Part shown: positions 35,922-43,790 of the stretch, in pieces
How the letters are laid out: each line of letters starts with the position of its first letter
How positions within the stretch are numbered: position 1 is the first letter of the stretch
From: CAWJLE01 sp963843645
GTDB lineage: Bacteria > Chloroflexota > Anaerolineae > DAOTYC01
Reading direction: 5' to 3'
Assembly (NCBI GenBank): GCA_963843645.1
Contig: CAWJLE010000003.1
Location: forward strand, 868,001 to 932,000
Length of the DNA stretch: 64,000 nt
Notes under the pieces: model-generated
Seen by the model: only the letters and a program-made list of their open reading frames with translations
Database searches by the model: none
Told to the model about the DNA's origin: nothing
Program-made: the position numbers and the translations under genes

Positions 35922-36857
35922 TCAGAGAATCAGTTCCCAGGTCTCGCCAACGAGATCGTGGCCGAAGCTGTGGTGTTCCTCCTCGGCGACCAGCGTGAAG
36001 CCCGTCTTTTGGTATATGTGCCGCGCCTCCACCAGCACGCTGTTCGTCCACAGCATCAGCTTGCGATAGCCGCAGCGCCGCGCAAAGCGAATGCATTCTT
36101 CGACCAGGCGAGTGCCGAGACCCAGTCCGCGCGCTTTGGGCTCGACCAGCAGCAAGCGCAGCTTAGCGACCGTCTCGTCGACCTGCACCACGAAAACCGA
36201 CCCCACGATCTCGTTGCCGATTTCGGCGATCCAGCACCGCTCGCGCGCCGGGTTGAAGTTGTTCACGAAGTCGGCAACGATCTGAGCGACCAGCGCCTCA
36301 AAATGCTCGTCCCAACCATATTCCTGAGCGTACAGGGTGCCGTGCCGATGCACGACCCAGCCCATGTCGCCCGGCTCCGGCGGTCGCAGACAGAAGGGCT
36401 CTGAGAACTTGAAGCCCTTGGTCTTGTCCAGGAGCCCTACGATGACCGCCATGGCTTCCAGCAGGCGCTGTTGATCCTCTTCGCTGAGGTCGCCCAAGAG
36501 CTCCGCCACCTCTTCGGCTGAGCGCTGGTCGAGCAAGGCGAAGGCTCTCTCGCCTTCCGGGGTGAGACGCAGAATGCGGCGGCGTCCGTCGCTCTCCGAG
36601 CGGATCTTGTCGACGAGGCCCTGCTGTCCGAGCCGGGCCAGAATGCGGCTGAGGTAGCCAGGGTCGAGCCCCAGCTCGCGTCCGAGTCCAGCCGCAGTCG
36701 GATCGTCTCGTTGGGCCAACTCGAACAGAACCCGAGCCTCAGCCAGCGGATAGGGACTGTGGAGGAGGCCCTCCTGTAGCGCGCCGATGTGGCGGGTGAA
36801 GAATCGATTGAAACGCCGGACGGCGGCGACTCTGTCTTCCAGGGTGTCAGTGGCCAT
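35922..36857 (-). CDS. MarR-type regulator fused to GNAT acetyltransferase
   Basis: The start is ATG at 36857 after GGGAG. 311 residues: a MarR winged helix at about 10-145 (EARVLFELAQRDDPTAAGL, GLDPGYLSRILARLGQQGL, DGRRRILRLTPEGERAF) and a GNAT domain at about 155-311 (RLLLVEPKARGLGLGTRLVEE, IYQKTGFTLV). This fusion is a recurrent family; the acetylated target is unknown. A promoter TTGACA-17-GATAAT (complement of 36905-36910 and 36882-36887) lies just upstream with an imperfect inverted repeat around it that could be its own operator. It converges with the oxidoreductase gene (17-bp gap). Confidence 0.9.
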   Translation of the reverse strand: MATDTLEDRVAAVRRFNRFFTRHIGALQEGLLHSPYPLAEARVLFELAQRDDPTAAGLGRELGLDPGYLSRILARLGQQGLVDKIRSESDGRRRILRLTPEGERAFALLDQRSAEEVAELLGDLSEEDQQRLLEAMAVIVGLLDKTKGFKFSEPFCLRPPEPGDMGWVVHRHGTLYAQEYGWDEHFEALVAQIVADFVNNFNPARERCWIAEIGNEIVGSVFVVQVDETVAKLRLLLVEPKARGLGLGTRLVEECIRFARRCGYRKLMLWTNSVLVEARHIYQKTGFTLVAEEEHHSFGHDLVGETWELIL

Positions 36858-36919
36858 CAGTAAATCTCCCTTCTGATTGCCATTATCACCCATTTAGTTG
36901 CTTTTGTCAAGTAATCAAA

Positions 36920-37323
36920 TTAATCCAGCGTTCTCTTGTCGCCGGTCAGCGATTGAAGATCGCTGAGGTCCAGCGCGAACTCTACGCAGCCCAGGTACTC
37001 CCCCCGGCTCCACGCAAAGCGCAGTACTCCACCAGCACCCGACGCTTCTCTCTGTCCGGCCCCGTCTTTCGTTCACCCCACAGACGAACCCGATCCCGCC
37101 GTCCGCTCTTCAGATCATCGAGGAGAGCTTTGGCCTCGTCCAGACCGCCACGCCTGTGGCATTCCAGAACGTCGGTGTGCAGGGCCTCCGGCGGCCGGCC
37201 GAACATCCGGTGGTCCTCCCAGTTCCACGCAGTGATCTGGTTACTCGCATCGATCAGCGTGAATTCGCACGGCAGTGTGTCGAGCAACGCCTGCAGCAAG
37301 CTTTCTGGCACTTCCCCAATCAT
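36920..37323 (-). CDS. PAS domain protein resembling the DUF438 PAS segment, frameshifted in a C tract
   Basis: The start is ATG at 37323 after a GGAGG-like site. The single PAS-type domain runs ALLDTLPCEFTLIDASNQIT, then FGRPPEALHTDVLECH and RVLVEYCALRG. The reading frame breaks in a run of six C (37000-37005); as read, the protein ends in GGSTWAA. In the shifted frame the expected end GCVEFALDLSDLQSLTGDK follows to a TAA at 36920. So the intact protein is about 134 residues. Function: probably a small sensor with a heme or small-molecule pocket, inferred only from the fold. Confidence 0.7.
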
Positions 37324-37421
37324 CGTATTCCGCCTCCGTGAGTGATAAGCAGGTATTCTACGCTTTCGTGTTCCAGAAGCAACTGCATCGCCTTGCCCAA
37401 CACCTCGGGCGGACCAAAACA

Positions 37422-37457
37422 GGAATCCTACCGGCGCCAACGCACCGGCAGGATTCC
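37422..37457 (-). terminator. Terminator after the receiver-domain gene
   Basis: GGAATCCT (37422-37429) pairs with AGGATTCC (37450-37457), extended inward by CCGG pairs. On the minus strand it is followed by GTTTTGG. Confidence 0.65.
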
Positions 37458-37574
37458 ACTCTCTGATACGGGAACAATTCGAATAGTGCAGACCTACGAA
37501 GGACTCTGCCAGGTCGGCGGCATCGATGGCATTGGGGACAACAGCGGTACCGGCTGCCATCGCAGCCAGTAAGA

Positions 37575-37967
37575 TCAGAGCGCAGGTTCTACTCCAGACC
37601 GCCTCAGCAGCGACTTGGCTCGCGCAAGCAGCTCACGCACGTCGCCAGATCTGGCCCAACAGCTATCCGCACCCGCCTCCAGGCAGAGCACCCGATCCTC
37701 CATCCTCTCGGTCTCAGTCACGATGATAATTGGGATCGACTGAAGAACTCGCTGCCGGCGCGCAGTCCGACAGAAGCTCAATCCGTCCGAGCCCGGCAGC
37801 GCTACGTCCACGATCATCAAGGTAGGCCGAAGCAAACGTGCTCCGGATAGTGCCTCCAATCCATCCTTCGCGACGACGACTTCCCATCCCTGAACCTCGG
37901 TCTCCTGCCTCAGCATCTCGATGAAGTCTTCGTCTGCGCCTGCGACCAGCACGACGATTTTCGCCAT
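37575..37967 (-). CDS. Single-domain response regulator with degenerate receiver
   Basis: The start is ATG at 37967 after GAGGGGAACGA. 130 residues with the receiver fold: phospho-acceptor Asp in LMIVDVALPGSDG and Thr/Ser switch in IIIVTETE. The usual N-terminal acid pair (DD/DE) is replaced by AGADED, shifted, and the conserved Lys before Pro is absent (GADSCWARSGD). Phosphorylation chemistry may therefore be impaired or it may act without phosphate. No output domain. Transcribed alone toward the PAS protein gene. Confidence 0.8.
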   Translation of the reverse strand: MAKIVVLVAGADEDFIEMLRQETEVQGWEVVVAKDGLEALSGARLLRPTLMIVDVALPGSDGLSFCRTARRQRVLQSIPIIIVTETERMEDRVLCLEAGADSCWARSGDVRELLARAKSLLRRSGVEPAL

Positions 37968-38452
37968 TCGTTCCCCTCGGCCATCAAAGTATTGGTGCGA
38001 ACGCAACCTACAGGCGTTGTCTGGTTCGAATTTGCCAACATCTGGGAAACAGGTGTTGCCAACAAATCGGGCAACCAATTCAATAAATATAGACAATTAT
38101 TATACAAATAATAGTCGGATTTGTCTATTCTGCTTCCGATGCGTTGCCAACGCAGGGATCGCACCGAGCCGAGTGAAACAACAAGTTTCTTGCGCGTCAG
38201 ATGGCCCGGGTCGACGCGAACCTTCTGGAGACGCTGCCGGCAAGGCGCTTGTGACTGTAAATGAAATGAGATACACTCGATACCTCCTTGAGGTTGGCTA
38301 CGCGCATCCTCCCTGACGCGCAGTCGTGCCCCGCTCCGGTCCTCTGCAAGAATGCACCGTCTGATGCCACGCGGCGACGCTGACTTCGTGGGGCAGGTCA
38401 GCGCCGGCGCTCACCCGATCAGCAGAGCCTTCAGCAGTTCTGAATGCGCCAT

Positions 38453-38480
38453 TTGACATCTGACGATTTGGTGATATGAT
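38453..38480 (+). promoter_or_regulatory. Promoter of the DEAD-box helicase gene
   Basis: TTGACA (38453-38458), 16-bp spacer, TATGAT (38475-38480). Transcription would begin near 38487, leaving a leader of about 124 bases. Confidence 0.7.
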
Positions 38481-38512
38481 TGAAGTCGTTGGAGAGTAAG
38501 TTAATCCGAGAC

Positions 38513-38549
38513 AACCGCATAGAGCAGGCGGTTCGCATTTTCTTTCTTT
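38513..38549 (+). promoter_or_regulatory. Attenuator-like hairpin in the helicase leader
   Basis: AACCGC (38513-38518) pairs with GCGGTT (38528-38533) and is followed within a few bases by a T-rich run (ATTTTCTTTCTTT). It lies between the promoter and the start codon, so it could be an intrinsic terminator controlling read-through into the helicase gene. Confidence 0.45.
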
Positions 38550-38610
38550 CCCCGTTGTGTCCCCGCGGCTGTTCACTTCGGCAAATTTTCGCCGCATGAC
38601 AAGGAAATTC

Positions 38611-39816
38611 ATGACATTCAACGAATTTGATCTCGACCCAAGGTTGCTGCGAAACCTGCAGACTATGGGCTTCGAGGAACCTACGCCTATTCAGTGCGCA
38701 ACCATTGCGGAGGCGTTGGAAGGGCGCGACATTCTTGGTTCAGCGGAAACCGGCACGGGCAAGACAGCCGCGTTTCTGCTGCCTCTGCTTCAAAAATTGA
38801 TCCAGTCCCCCGGCACGAATCTACCACGCGCATTGGTTGTGCTGCCCACGCGCGAGTTAGCGCTGCAGGTGGCCGAGCAGGCTACGCAACTGAGCCATGG
38901 ACTCAAGCTGCACGTCGCCGTGATCTACGGCGGCGTCAAATACAAACCGCAGGAAGATGCGCTCAAGCGGGGCGTCGACCTGGTCATCGCCACTCCCGGT
39001 CGCTTGCTTGATCATGCCGGGCGCGGTCACATCGAGTTCAGCGCCCTCCAGGTGCTGGTCATCGACGAAGCCGACCGGATGATGGACATCGGCTTCCTGC
39101 CTGATCTACGCCGCATCGTGCGCCTGCTGCCTCGAGACAGACAGACGATGATGTTCTCAGCGACGCTGGGTCCAATCGTCGACCTCTCTTACGAGATGAC
39201 GCGTGATCCGCTGCGGGTCGAAGTCGAAAAGACCGTCACACCGGATGCCATTTCACAGGCGTTCTACTCGGTGCCGGAGCACTTGAAGTTCCAATTGCTG
39301 GAGCGTTTGCTCGAGGACAAGAGCCTGGACAGTGTCCTGGTGTTTGCGCGAACGAAACAGCGTGCCGACCGCCTCGCCGGCGAACTGAAGCGGGCCCGCA
39401 TTCCGGCCGCGGTGATTCACGGCGACCGCAACCAGGGCCAGCGTGTGGCCGCCTTGGAAGCGTTTCGACATCATAAGACACGGGTGCTCGTCGCCACCGA
39501 CATCGCCGCACGGGGCATCGACGTGGAGGGCATCGCGCTTGTGGTCAACTACGACGTGCCCAACCAACCGATGGACTACGTGCACCGCGTTGGCCGCACC
39601 GGGCGCGCCCAGGCAGTAGGCCAGGCCTATACGCTGGTGACGCCGTTCGACTACCCGATGATTCAGCGCATTCAGCGCATCCTGAACCGCAAGATCGAGC
39701 AGCGCAAGATCGAAGGGCTGGACTACTCTGCGCCCGCCGCACACGTCGCGACGCCGGAGGAGATTCGCCGATACATCGAGGCCAATCGCCACAAGGCCGC
39801 CAGCCCGCAGAACTGA
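38611..39816 (+). CDS. DEAD-box ATP-dependent RNA helicase (RhlE-like)
   Basis: The start is chosen at ATG 38611 (ACAAGGAAATTC upstream); 38596 is an in-frame alternative. 401 residues with all helicase motifs: Q motif (GFEEPTPIQ), I (AETGTGKT), Ia (PTRELALQ), Ib (TPGR), II (DEAD in VIDEADRM), III (SAT), IV-VI (VFARTKQRADRL, TDIAARGIDV, HRVGRTGRA). The short C-terminal tail is typical of RhlE proteins that remodel rRNA and mRNA structure, often induced by cold. Monocistronic. Confidence 0.93.
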   Translation: MTFNEFDLDPRLLRNLQTMGFEEPTPIQCATIAEALEGRDILGSAETGTGKTAAFLLPLLQKLIQSPGTNLPRALVVLPTRELALQVAEQATQLSHGLKLHVAVIYGGVKYKPQEDALKRGVDLVIATPGRLLDHAGRGHIEFSALQVLVIDEADRMMDIGFLPDLRRIVRLLPRDRQTMMFSATLGPIVDLSYEMTRDPLRVEVEKTVTPDAISQAFYSVPEHLKFQLLERLLEDKSLDSVLVFARTKQRADRLAGELKRARIPAAVIHGDRNQGQRVAALEAFRHHKTRVLVATDIAARGIDVEGIALVVNYDVPNQPMDYVHRVGRTGRAQAVGQAYTLVTPFDYPMIQRIQRILNRKIEQRKIEGLDYSAPAAHVATPEEIRRYIEANRHKAASPQN

Positions 39817-39862
39817 CCATGCGCCACTCTGCCGCTTGAGTTGGCAGTCAATCTCTGACAAT

Positions 39863-39891
39863 GTGCCGGACAGCTCGGAGCTGGCCGGCAC
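39863..39891 (+). terminator. Hairpin after the helicase gene
   Basis: GTGCCGG (39863-39869) pairs with CCGGCAC (39885-39891) with an inner AGCT/AGCT pairing. No T tract. The remainder of the 39817-40161 gap shows nothing notable. Confidence 0.4.
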
Positions 39892-40161
39892 TCCACTCAT
39901 CTCCTGAATGCTCCAACCCGCCTTACATTCAATCCGAGTGAAGCGCCCCAAGCACGATCCTCAAGCCGGAAATGCTCGCAGGGCATTTTGAATCTGTGTC
40001 CCATTGGTTGACGCCTGCGTCGCGGATCTCTATCCGGGATTCTGGATGGACCTTGCGTCACTTTTGCGCTGTCAACGGCTTGGTGCTACAGTAGGCTCCC
40101 TCATCGCCCTCGCCAACTCATTCCGGCGCGCGGTGAGATAACGAGAAAGGAGCATTCTCCA

Positions 40162-40725
40162 GTGAACCTGAGATCCGGATTGTACAGCCTTGTTGCATTG
40201 TCCCTGGCGCTGACGCTGTTCGCCCCGGTCGCGGCCGCACAAACGCCCACACCAATCCAGCTGCCGGGCGGCGCCACGGTCAGCCAGACCTACATCGACG
40301 TCGTGACGTACTGGTACCAGCAGAGTTTCCCCGAGGACTGGGCCACGCGGGTGGCCTCCGCCCTGAACCCACCCCTGACCGGGCACGATGCCACGTCGGC
40401 GCACGTCATCCTGACCGGAGTGCCGGCCAACACTTGGTGGATCGACGCTTGGCGGCTCGAGTTCAACGGCAGTTGGACCAACTCCGGGTCCGGCTGGAGC
40501 TTCCACGTGGTAGGTCAGGCGCCTAATCCAGTCCACGGCAATCTGATGCTCCAGGGCTATCTTCCCGAAGCCTACGTCGTCCGGGCCTGCGACAAGGACG
40601 GAGCGGTGCTGGCCGGCGGGCCCAAGCTGCTGGTCGTCACCAGGACAGGAGGCGAGGCAGTGACCTTCGATCTTCCCAGCCTGCCGGCGCCCACAACCGA
40701 ACAACTCGACAATATCAAGATGTAG
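40162..40725 (+). CDS. Secreted protein of unknown function
   Basis: Starts with GTG at 40162 after AAAGGAGC. 187 residues with a signal peptide (NLRSGLYSLVALSLALTLFAPVAAA). The mature part begins QTPTPIQLPGG and is rich in Trp and aromatic residues (VVTYWYQQSFPEDW, NTWWIDAWRLEFNGSW, GSGWSFHVVG), suggesting a compact beta fold. I do not recognise the family. A terminator follows and separates it from the discoidin-like protein gene. Confidence 0.6.
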   Translation: MNLRSGLYSLVALSLALTLFAPVAAAQTPTPIQLPGGATVSQTYIDVVTYWYQQSFPEDWATRVASALNPPLTGHDATSAHVILTGVPANTWWIDAWRLEFNGSWTNSGSGWSFHVVGQAPNPVHGNLMLQGYLPEAYVVRACDKDGAVLAGGPKLLVVTRTGGEAVTFDLPSLPAPTTEQLDNIKM

Positions 40726-40813
40726 TTCCCTGAGCCGGCTGATTGATAAATCCGGCTGCCGTGAATAGTTGCCGGGCCCAGCTCAGATTCGACATTCGAT
40801 CGCCGTTGCCAGT

Positions 40814-40846
40814 GCCCCCGAAGTGTGGTATATTTCGGGGGCCTTT
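40814..40846 (+). terminator. Rho-independent terminator after the 40162-40725 gene
   Basis: GCCCCCGAA (40814-40822) pairs perfectly with TTCGGGGGC (40834-40842), followed by CTTTC. Confidence 0.65.
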
Positions 40847-40864
40847 CAATAATTTCAGGGGGTA

Positions 40865-42370
40865 GTGACCATCGTGAGACTCAGAGACGTGCGGATGACG
40901 TTGAGCAGCATTCTCCTCGTGGCGACGGTAGCCATAGCATTGTGCGCGCCCGCCGACGCGCAGGCACCGGTACCTGGCGCCGCAAGCCCGGCGGGCAAAT
41001 CCGGCAGCACGGGGAATCATCAGGACCAGCAGCTGATCCGGCAGTGGGCGTCCGAGGCATCAGCGACGAGCGAGTACGGGAGCGAAGGCTTCAGCGCCAT
41101 GCAAGCAACTGGCAAGCCCGACACGTCCCAGTGCGGCGACTCGGACACAGCCTGGGCGTCGGCGGACAAGACCGGCCAGGACAGCCTCACCCTGATCTTC
41201 GATCATCAGGTGCGTCCCACTGAGTTGAACATCTATCAGACGTACGCGCCCGGCGCGATTACCGGCGTCGAGCTGGTGCCGGCGGACGGTGGAGCAAACA
41301 TCGCGGTCCCAGACAGCACCGACCCCGATACGACCTGCCCACACGTGTTCACGTTGACGCTCGATCCCCAGAACACACCACCCGTCGACCGCGTGATCAT
41401 CCACCTCGACCAGACCATTACTGAGGACTGGAACGAGATCGATGCTGTGGAGCTGGTCGGCTATCCGGTCCAAGCCGACCAGGGACTGTTCTCACAGTGG
41501 GCATCGGCCGCCAGCGCGACGAGCCAATATGGCGAGACGGATTGGAGCGCTCAGCAGGCCACCGGCGAGCCGAACACCCGGGGCTGCGGCGACACCCAGA
41601 CGGCCTGGGCCTCACAAGACTCGGATGGCAAGGACAGCTTGACACTGACCTTCGATCAACCGGTTAAGCCGGCGCAGATCAACGTCTACCAGACCTATAA
41701 CCCGGGGTCGATCACATCCATCGACCTCATCGCATCGGAGGATGGCCGTGCGATCCCCGTGCCCAACAGCGCGGACCCAGTGACGACCTGCCCGCACGTG
41801 TTTCGTCTGCGGCTGTCCGGCGATATGCCGCCGGTGAGCGGCGTCGTCGTCCACCTGGACCAGGCGATCGGCGGCGGCTGGAACGAGATCGACGCCGTAG
41901 AGTTGCAGGGCTATCCGGCGCCGGGGTTCGTTCCGCCTGAACGCGAATGGGCATCGAGTGCGACGGCGTCCAGCCAGTACGAAGACGATAATTGGAGCGC
42001 GAAGCAGGCGATCGGAAAGCCAAACACGATCGGCTGTGGTGACCAGCAAACGGCCTGGGCGTCCGCGGAAGCGACCGGGAACGACACGTTGCAGGTCGGG
42101 TTCCAGACCGCGCTGATTCCTCAGGAGATCGACGTCTACCAGACGTACAACCCCGGCTCGATCACGTCGATCGAGTTGCTCGCAGCTCAGGGCGGACGCA
42201 AGATCGCCGTGCCGAATTCCGCCGACCCCGACACCACGTGTCCGCATGTGTTCCGGCTGAAAGTCTCGGCCGACACTCCGATCAACGGCGTGATTATCCA
42301 TCTGGACCAAAGTATCGGCGGCAGCTGGAACGAGATAGACGCCGTGCAGTTGGTGGGGAGAAAGCCGTAA
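40865..42370 (+). CDS. Secreted protein made of three discoidin-like repeats
   Basis: 501 residues starting at GTG 40865 (or GTG 40874), with CAGGGGG upstream and a signal peptide ending near ADAQ. Three tandem units of about 148 residues follow, each starting QWASEASATS/QWASAASATS/EWASSATASS. Each contains ATGKPDTSQCGD-like, AWAS, a beta strand ending in LTLIFD/LTLTFD, NIYQTY or VYQTY, and TTCPHVF, and ends in HLDQ and WNEIDAVEL. Two conserved Cys per unit probably form a disulfide. The pattern resembles F5/8 type C (discoidin) carbohydrate- or surface-binding modules. No catalytic domain is attached, so a pure adhesin or matrix protein is likely. Confidence 0.8.
   Translation: MTIVRLRDVRMTLSSILLVATVAIALCAPADAQAPVPGAASPAGKSGSTGNHQDQQLIRQWASEASATSEYGSEGFSAMQATGKPDTSQCGDSDTAWASADKTGQDSLTLIFDHQVRPTELNIYQTYAPGAITGVELVPADGGANIAVPDSTDPDTTCPHVFTLTLDPQNTPPVDRVIIHLDQTITEDWNEIDAVELVGYPVQADQGLFSQWASAASATSQYGETDWSAQQATGEPNTRGCGDTQTAWASQDSDGKDSLTLTFDQPVKPAQINVYQTYNPGSITSIDLIASEDGRAIPVPNSADPVTTCPHVFRLRLSGDMPPVSGVVVHLDQAIGGGWNEIDAVELQGYPAPGFVPPEREWASSATASSQYEDDNWSAKQAIGKPNTIGCGDQQTAWASAEATGNDTLQVGFQTALIPQEIDVYQTYNPGSITSIELLAAQGGRKIAVPNSADPDTTCPHVFRLKVSADTPINGVIIHLDQSIGGSWNEIDAVQLVGRKP
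41040..42367 (+). repeat. Three tandem repeats of about 445 bp encoding the discoidin-like units
   Basis: Unit starts near 41040, 41497 and 41947. Unit 2 and unit 3 share the segments NIYQTYNPGSITSI / VYQTYNPGSITSI and WNEIDAVEL more closely than unit 1 does, which fits stepwise duplication. Confidence 0.7.
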
Positions 42371-42447
42371 ACTCATTTGGCCAAGAGCCCGCGCTTTCGG
42401 GTGTACGAACCCAGCCGGACCGCGCCGCTCGTTGGGGAACAGTCAGA

Positions 42448-42482
42448 AATAGCGGCTTGTGTGGCTCACACAAGCCGCTATT
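42448..42482. terminator. Bidirectional terminator with perfect 16-bp stem
   Basis: AATAGCGGCTTGTGTG (42448-42463) and its exact complement (42467-42482) with a three-base loop GCT. It lies between two converging genes (stops at 42370 and 42696) and its A/T ends provide T tracts on both strands. The rest of 42371-42695 shows no gene. Confidence 0.75.
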
Positions 42483-42695
42483 CCATCAGGGTAATCGACG
42501 TGCAACTTCGCGTCGACTACATCGGCATTGAGCCTTCGCCTGCCGGGTGGTGCAGCGGCGAGAGCGAGTAAACACCGATCGCCGGCTGCCCCAGGGGGTG
42601 ACACGCAGGGTAGTCCTCTCGCCCGCGCCAGTTCATGGCCGCGCTCAGACTCGTCCCCAATTCCGCGGCGACTCGAGAGGTGCAAGCATCATGGT

Positions 42696-43790
42696 CTACG
42701 CGCCAAATTTGCGCCGGCGCCACTGATCAAACAAGACCACCAGCACGATCACCACGCCCATCAGAACGCGCTGCCAGAACGCGGACACGTTCAGCAAGTT
42801 CAGGCCGTTGCCCAGAACGCCCATGATGATCGCACCGATCAGTGAGCCGACCACGCTTCCCGCGCCACCAAACATGTTCGTGCCGCCGATAACCACCGCG
42901 GCAATGCACTTCAGCTCGTCGCCGCTGCCCATCAGTGCATTCGCCGAAGCCATGCGGCCTACCAGCACCAGGCCCGCCACGGCCGCCAGCAGTCCCATGA
43001 TCGTGTAGGTCAGGATCTTCGTGCGGTCCACATCGATGCCGGATACGCGCGCCGCTTCCCGGTTTCCGCCCGCCGCGTACATGGCTCGCCCCAGGCCAGT
43101 CTGAGTCATCATCACCCAGCCTGCGAATACAATCACAAGCGCAAAGATCGCCCCAGTTGGGATCCCGCCCCAGATCGTCTTGCCGCCCAACCAGATCAAC
43201 TCATCCGGCAGCGTCGCTAGGCTCTTTGCCGTTCCGGGCGCATAGCTTGGCACCGGGAGGCCGCCCGTGATCAGGAGCGCTACTCCCCGGGCCGTCTCCA
43301 TCATGCCCAACGTCGCAATGAAATCCGGGATGCGTCCCTTGGTGATGATGACCCCATTGATGAATCCCGCCAACCCGCCAACCGCCAGGCCGATCGCCAT
43401 GGCCGGCCAGATGTTGACAGGGCCGAACGTCGCGCCCAGAAATGACACCTCCTGGGTGGCGATGACCGATGCCAGCGATGCAGACATGGCCATCACCGCG
43501 CCAACCGATAGGTCGATGCCGGCTCCGATGATGACCATCGTCTGGCCTACGGCGAGGATCACCAGGTATGCGTTCTGCTGGCCCAGGTTCTTTACGTTGC
43601 TTAGAGTGGCGAAATGCGGGGACGCTAGCGACAAGTAGAGGATCATGAGCAGCAGGGCAATCAAAGGCCCTCCTCGCAACACGATTCCCCACCCTTGTCG
43701 TTCATCCCCCTTCTGCCGCCGAGACGGCGCGCGAAGAGCAGGGCGGCCCGCCGCGCCGGCTTTCTCGTCAGTGACCTGGTTGAGACCCAT
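42696..43790 (-). CDS. Sugar ABC transporter permease (RbsC-like)
   Basis: 364 residues; ATG at 43790 after GGAGG, overlapping the end of the ATPase gene by 23 bp. The N-terminal 35 residues are a charged cytoplasmic extension. RbsC features follow: GQTMVIIGAGIDLSVGAVMA, GFINGVIITKGRIPDFIATLG, MYAAGGNREAARVSGIDVDR and a final GVVIVLVVLFDQWRRRK. Last gene of the leftward operon transketolase N - transketolase C - binding protein - ATPase - permease. Confidence 0.92.
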   Translation of the reverse strand: MGLNQVTDEKAGAAGRPALRAPSRRQKGDERQGWGIVLRGGPLIALLLMILYLSLASPHFATLSNVKNLGQQNAYLVILAVGQTMVIIGAGIDLSVGAVMAMSASLASVIATQEVSFLGATFGPVNIWPAMAIGLAVGGLAGFINGVIITKGRIPDFIATLGMMETARGVALLITGGLPVPSYAPGTAKSLATLPDELIWLGGKTIWGGIPTGAIFALVIVFAGWVMMTQTGLGRAMYAAGGNREAARVSGIDVDRTKILTYTIMGLLAAVAGLVLVGRMASANALMGSGDELKCIAAVVIGGTNMFGGAGSVVGSLIGAIIMGVLGNGLNLLNVSAFWQRVLMGVVIVLVVLFDQWRRRKFGA

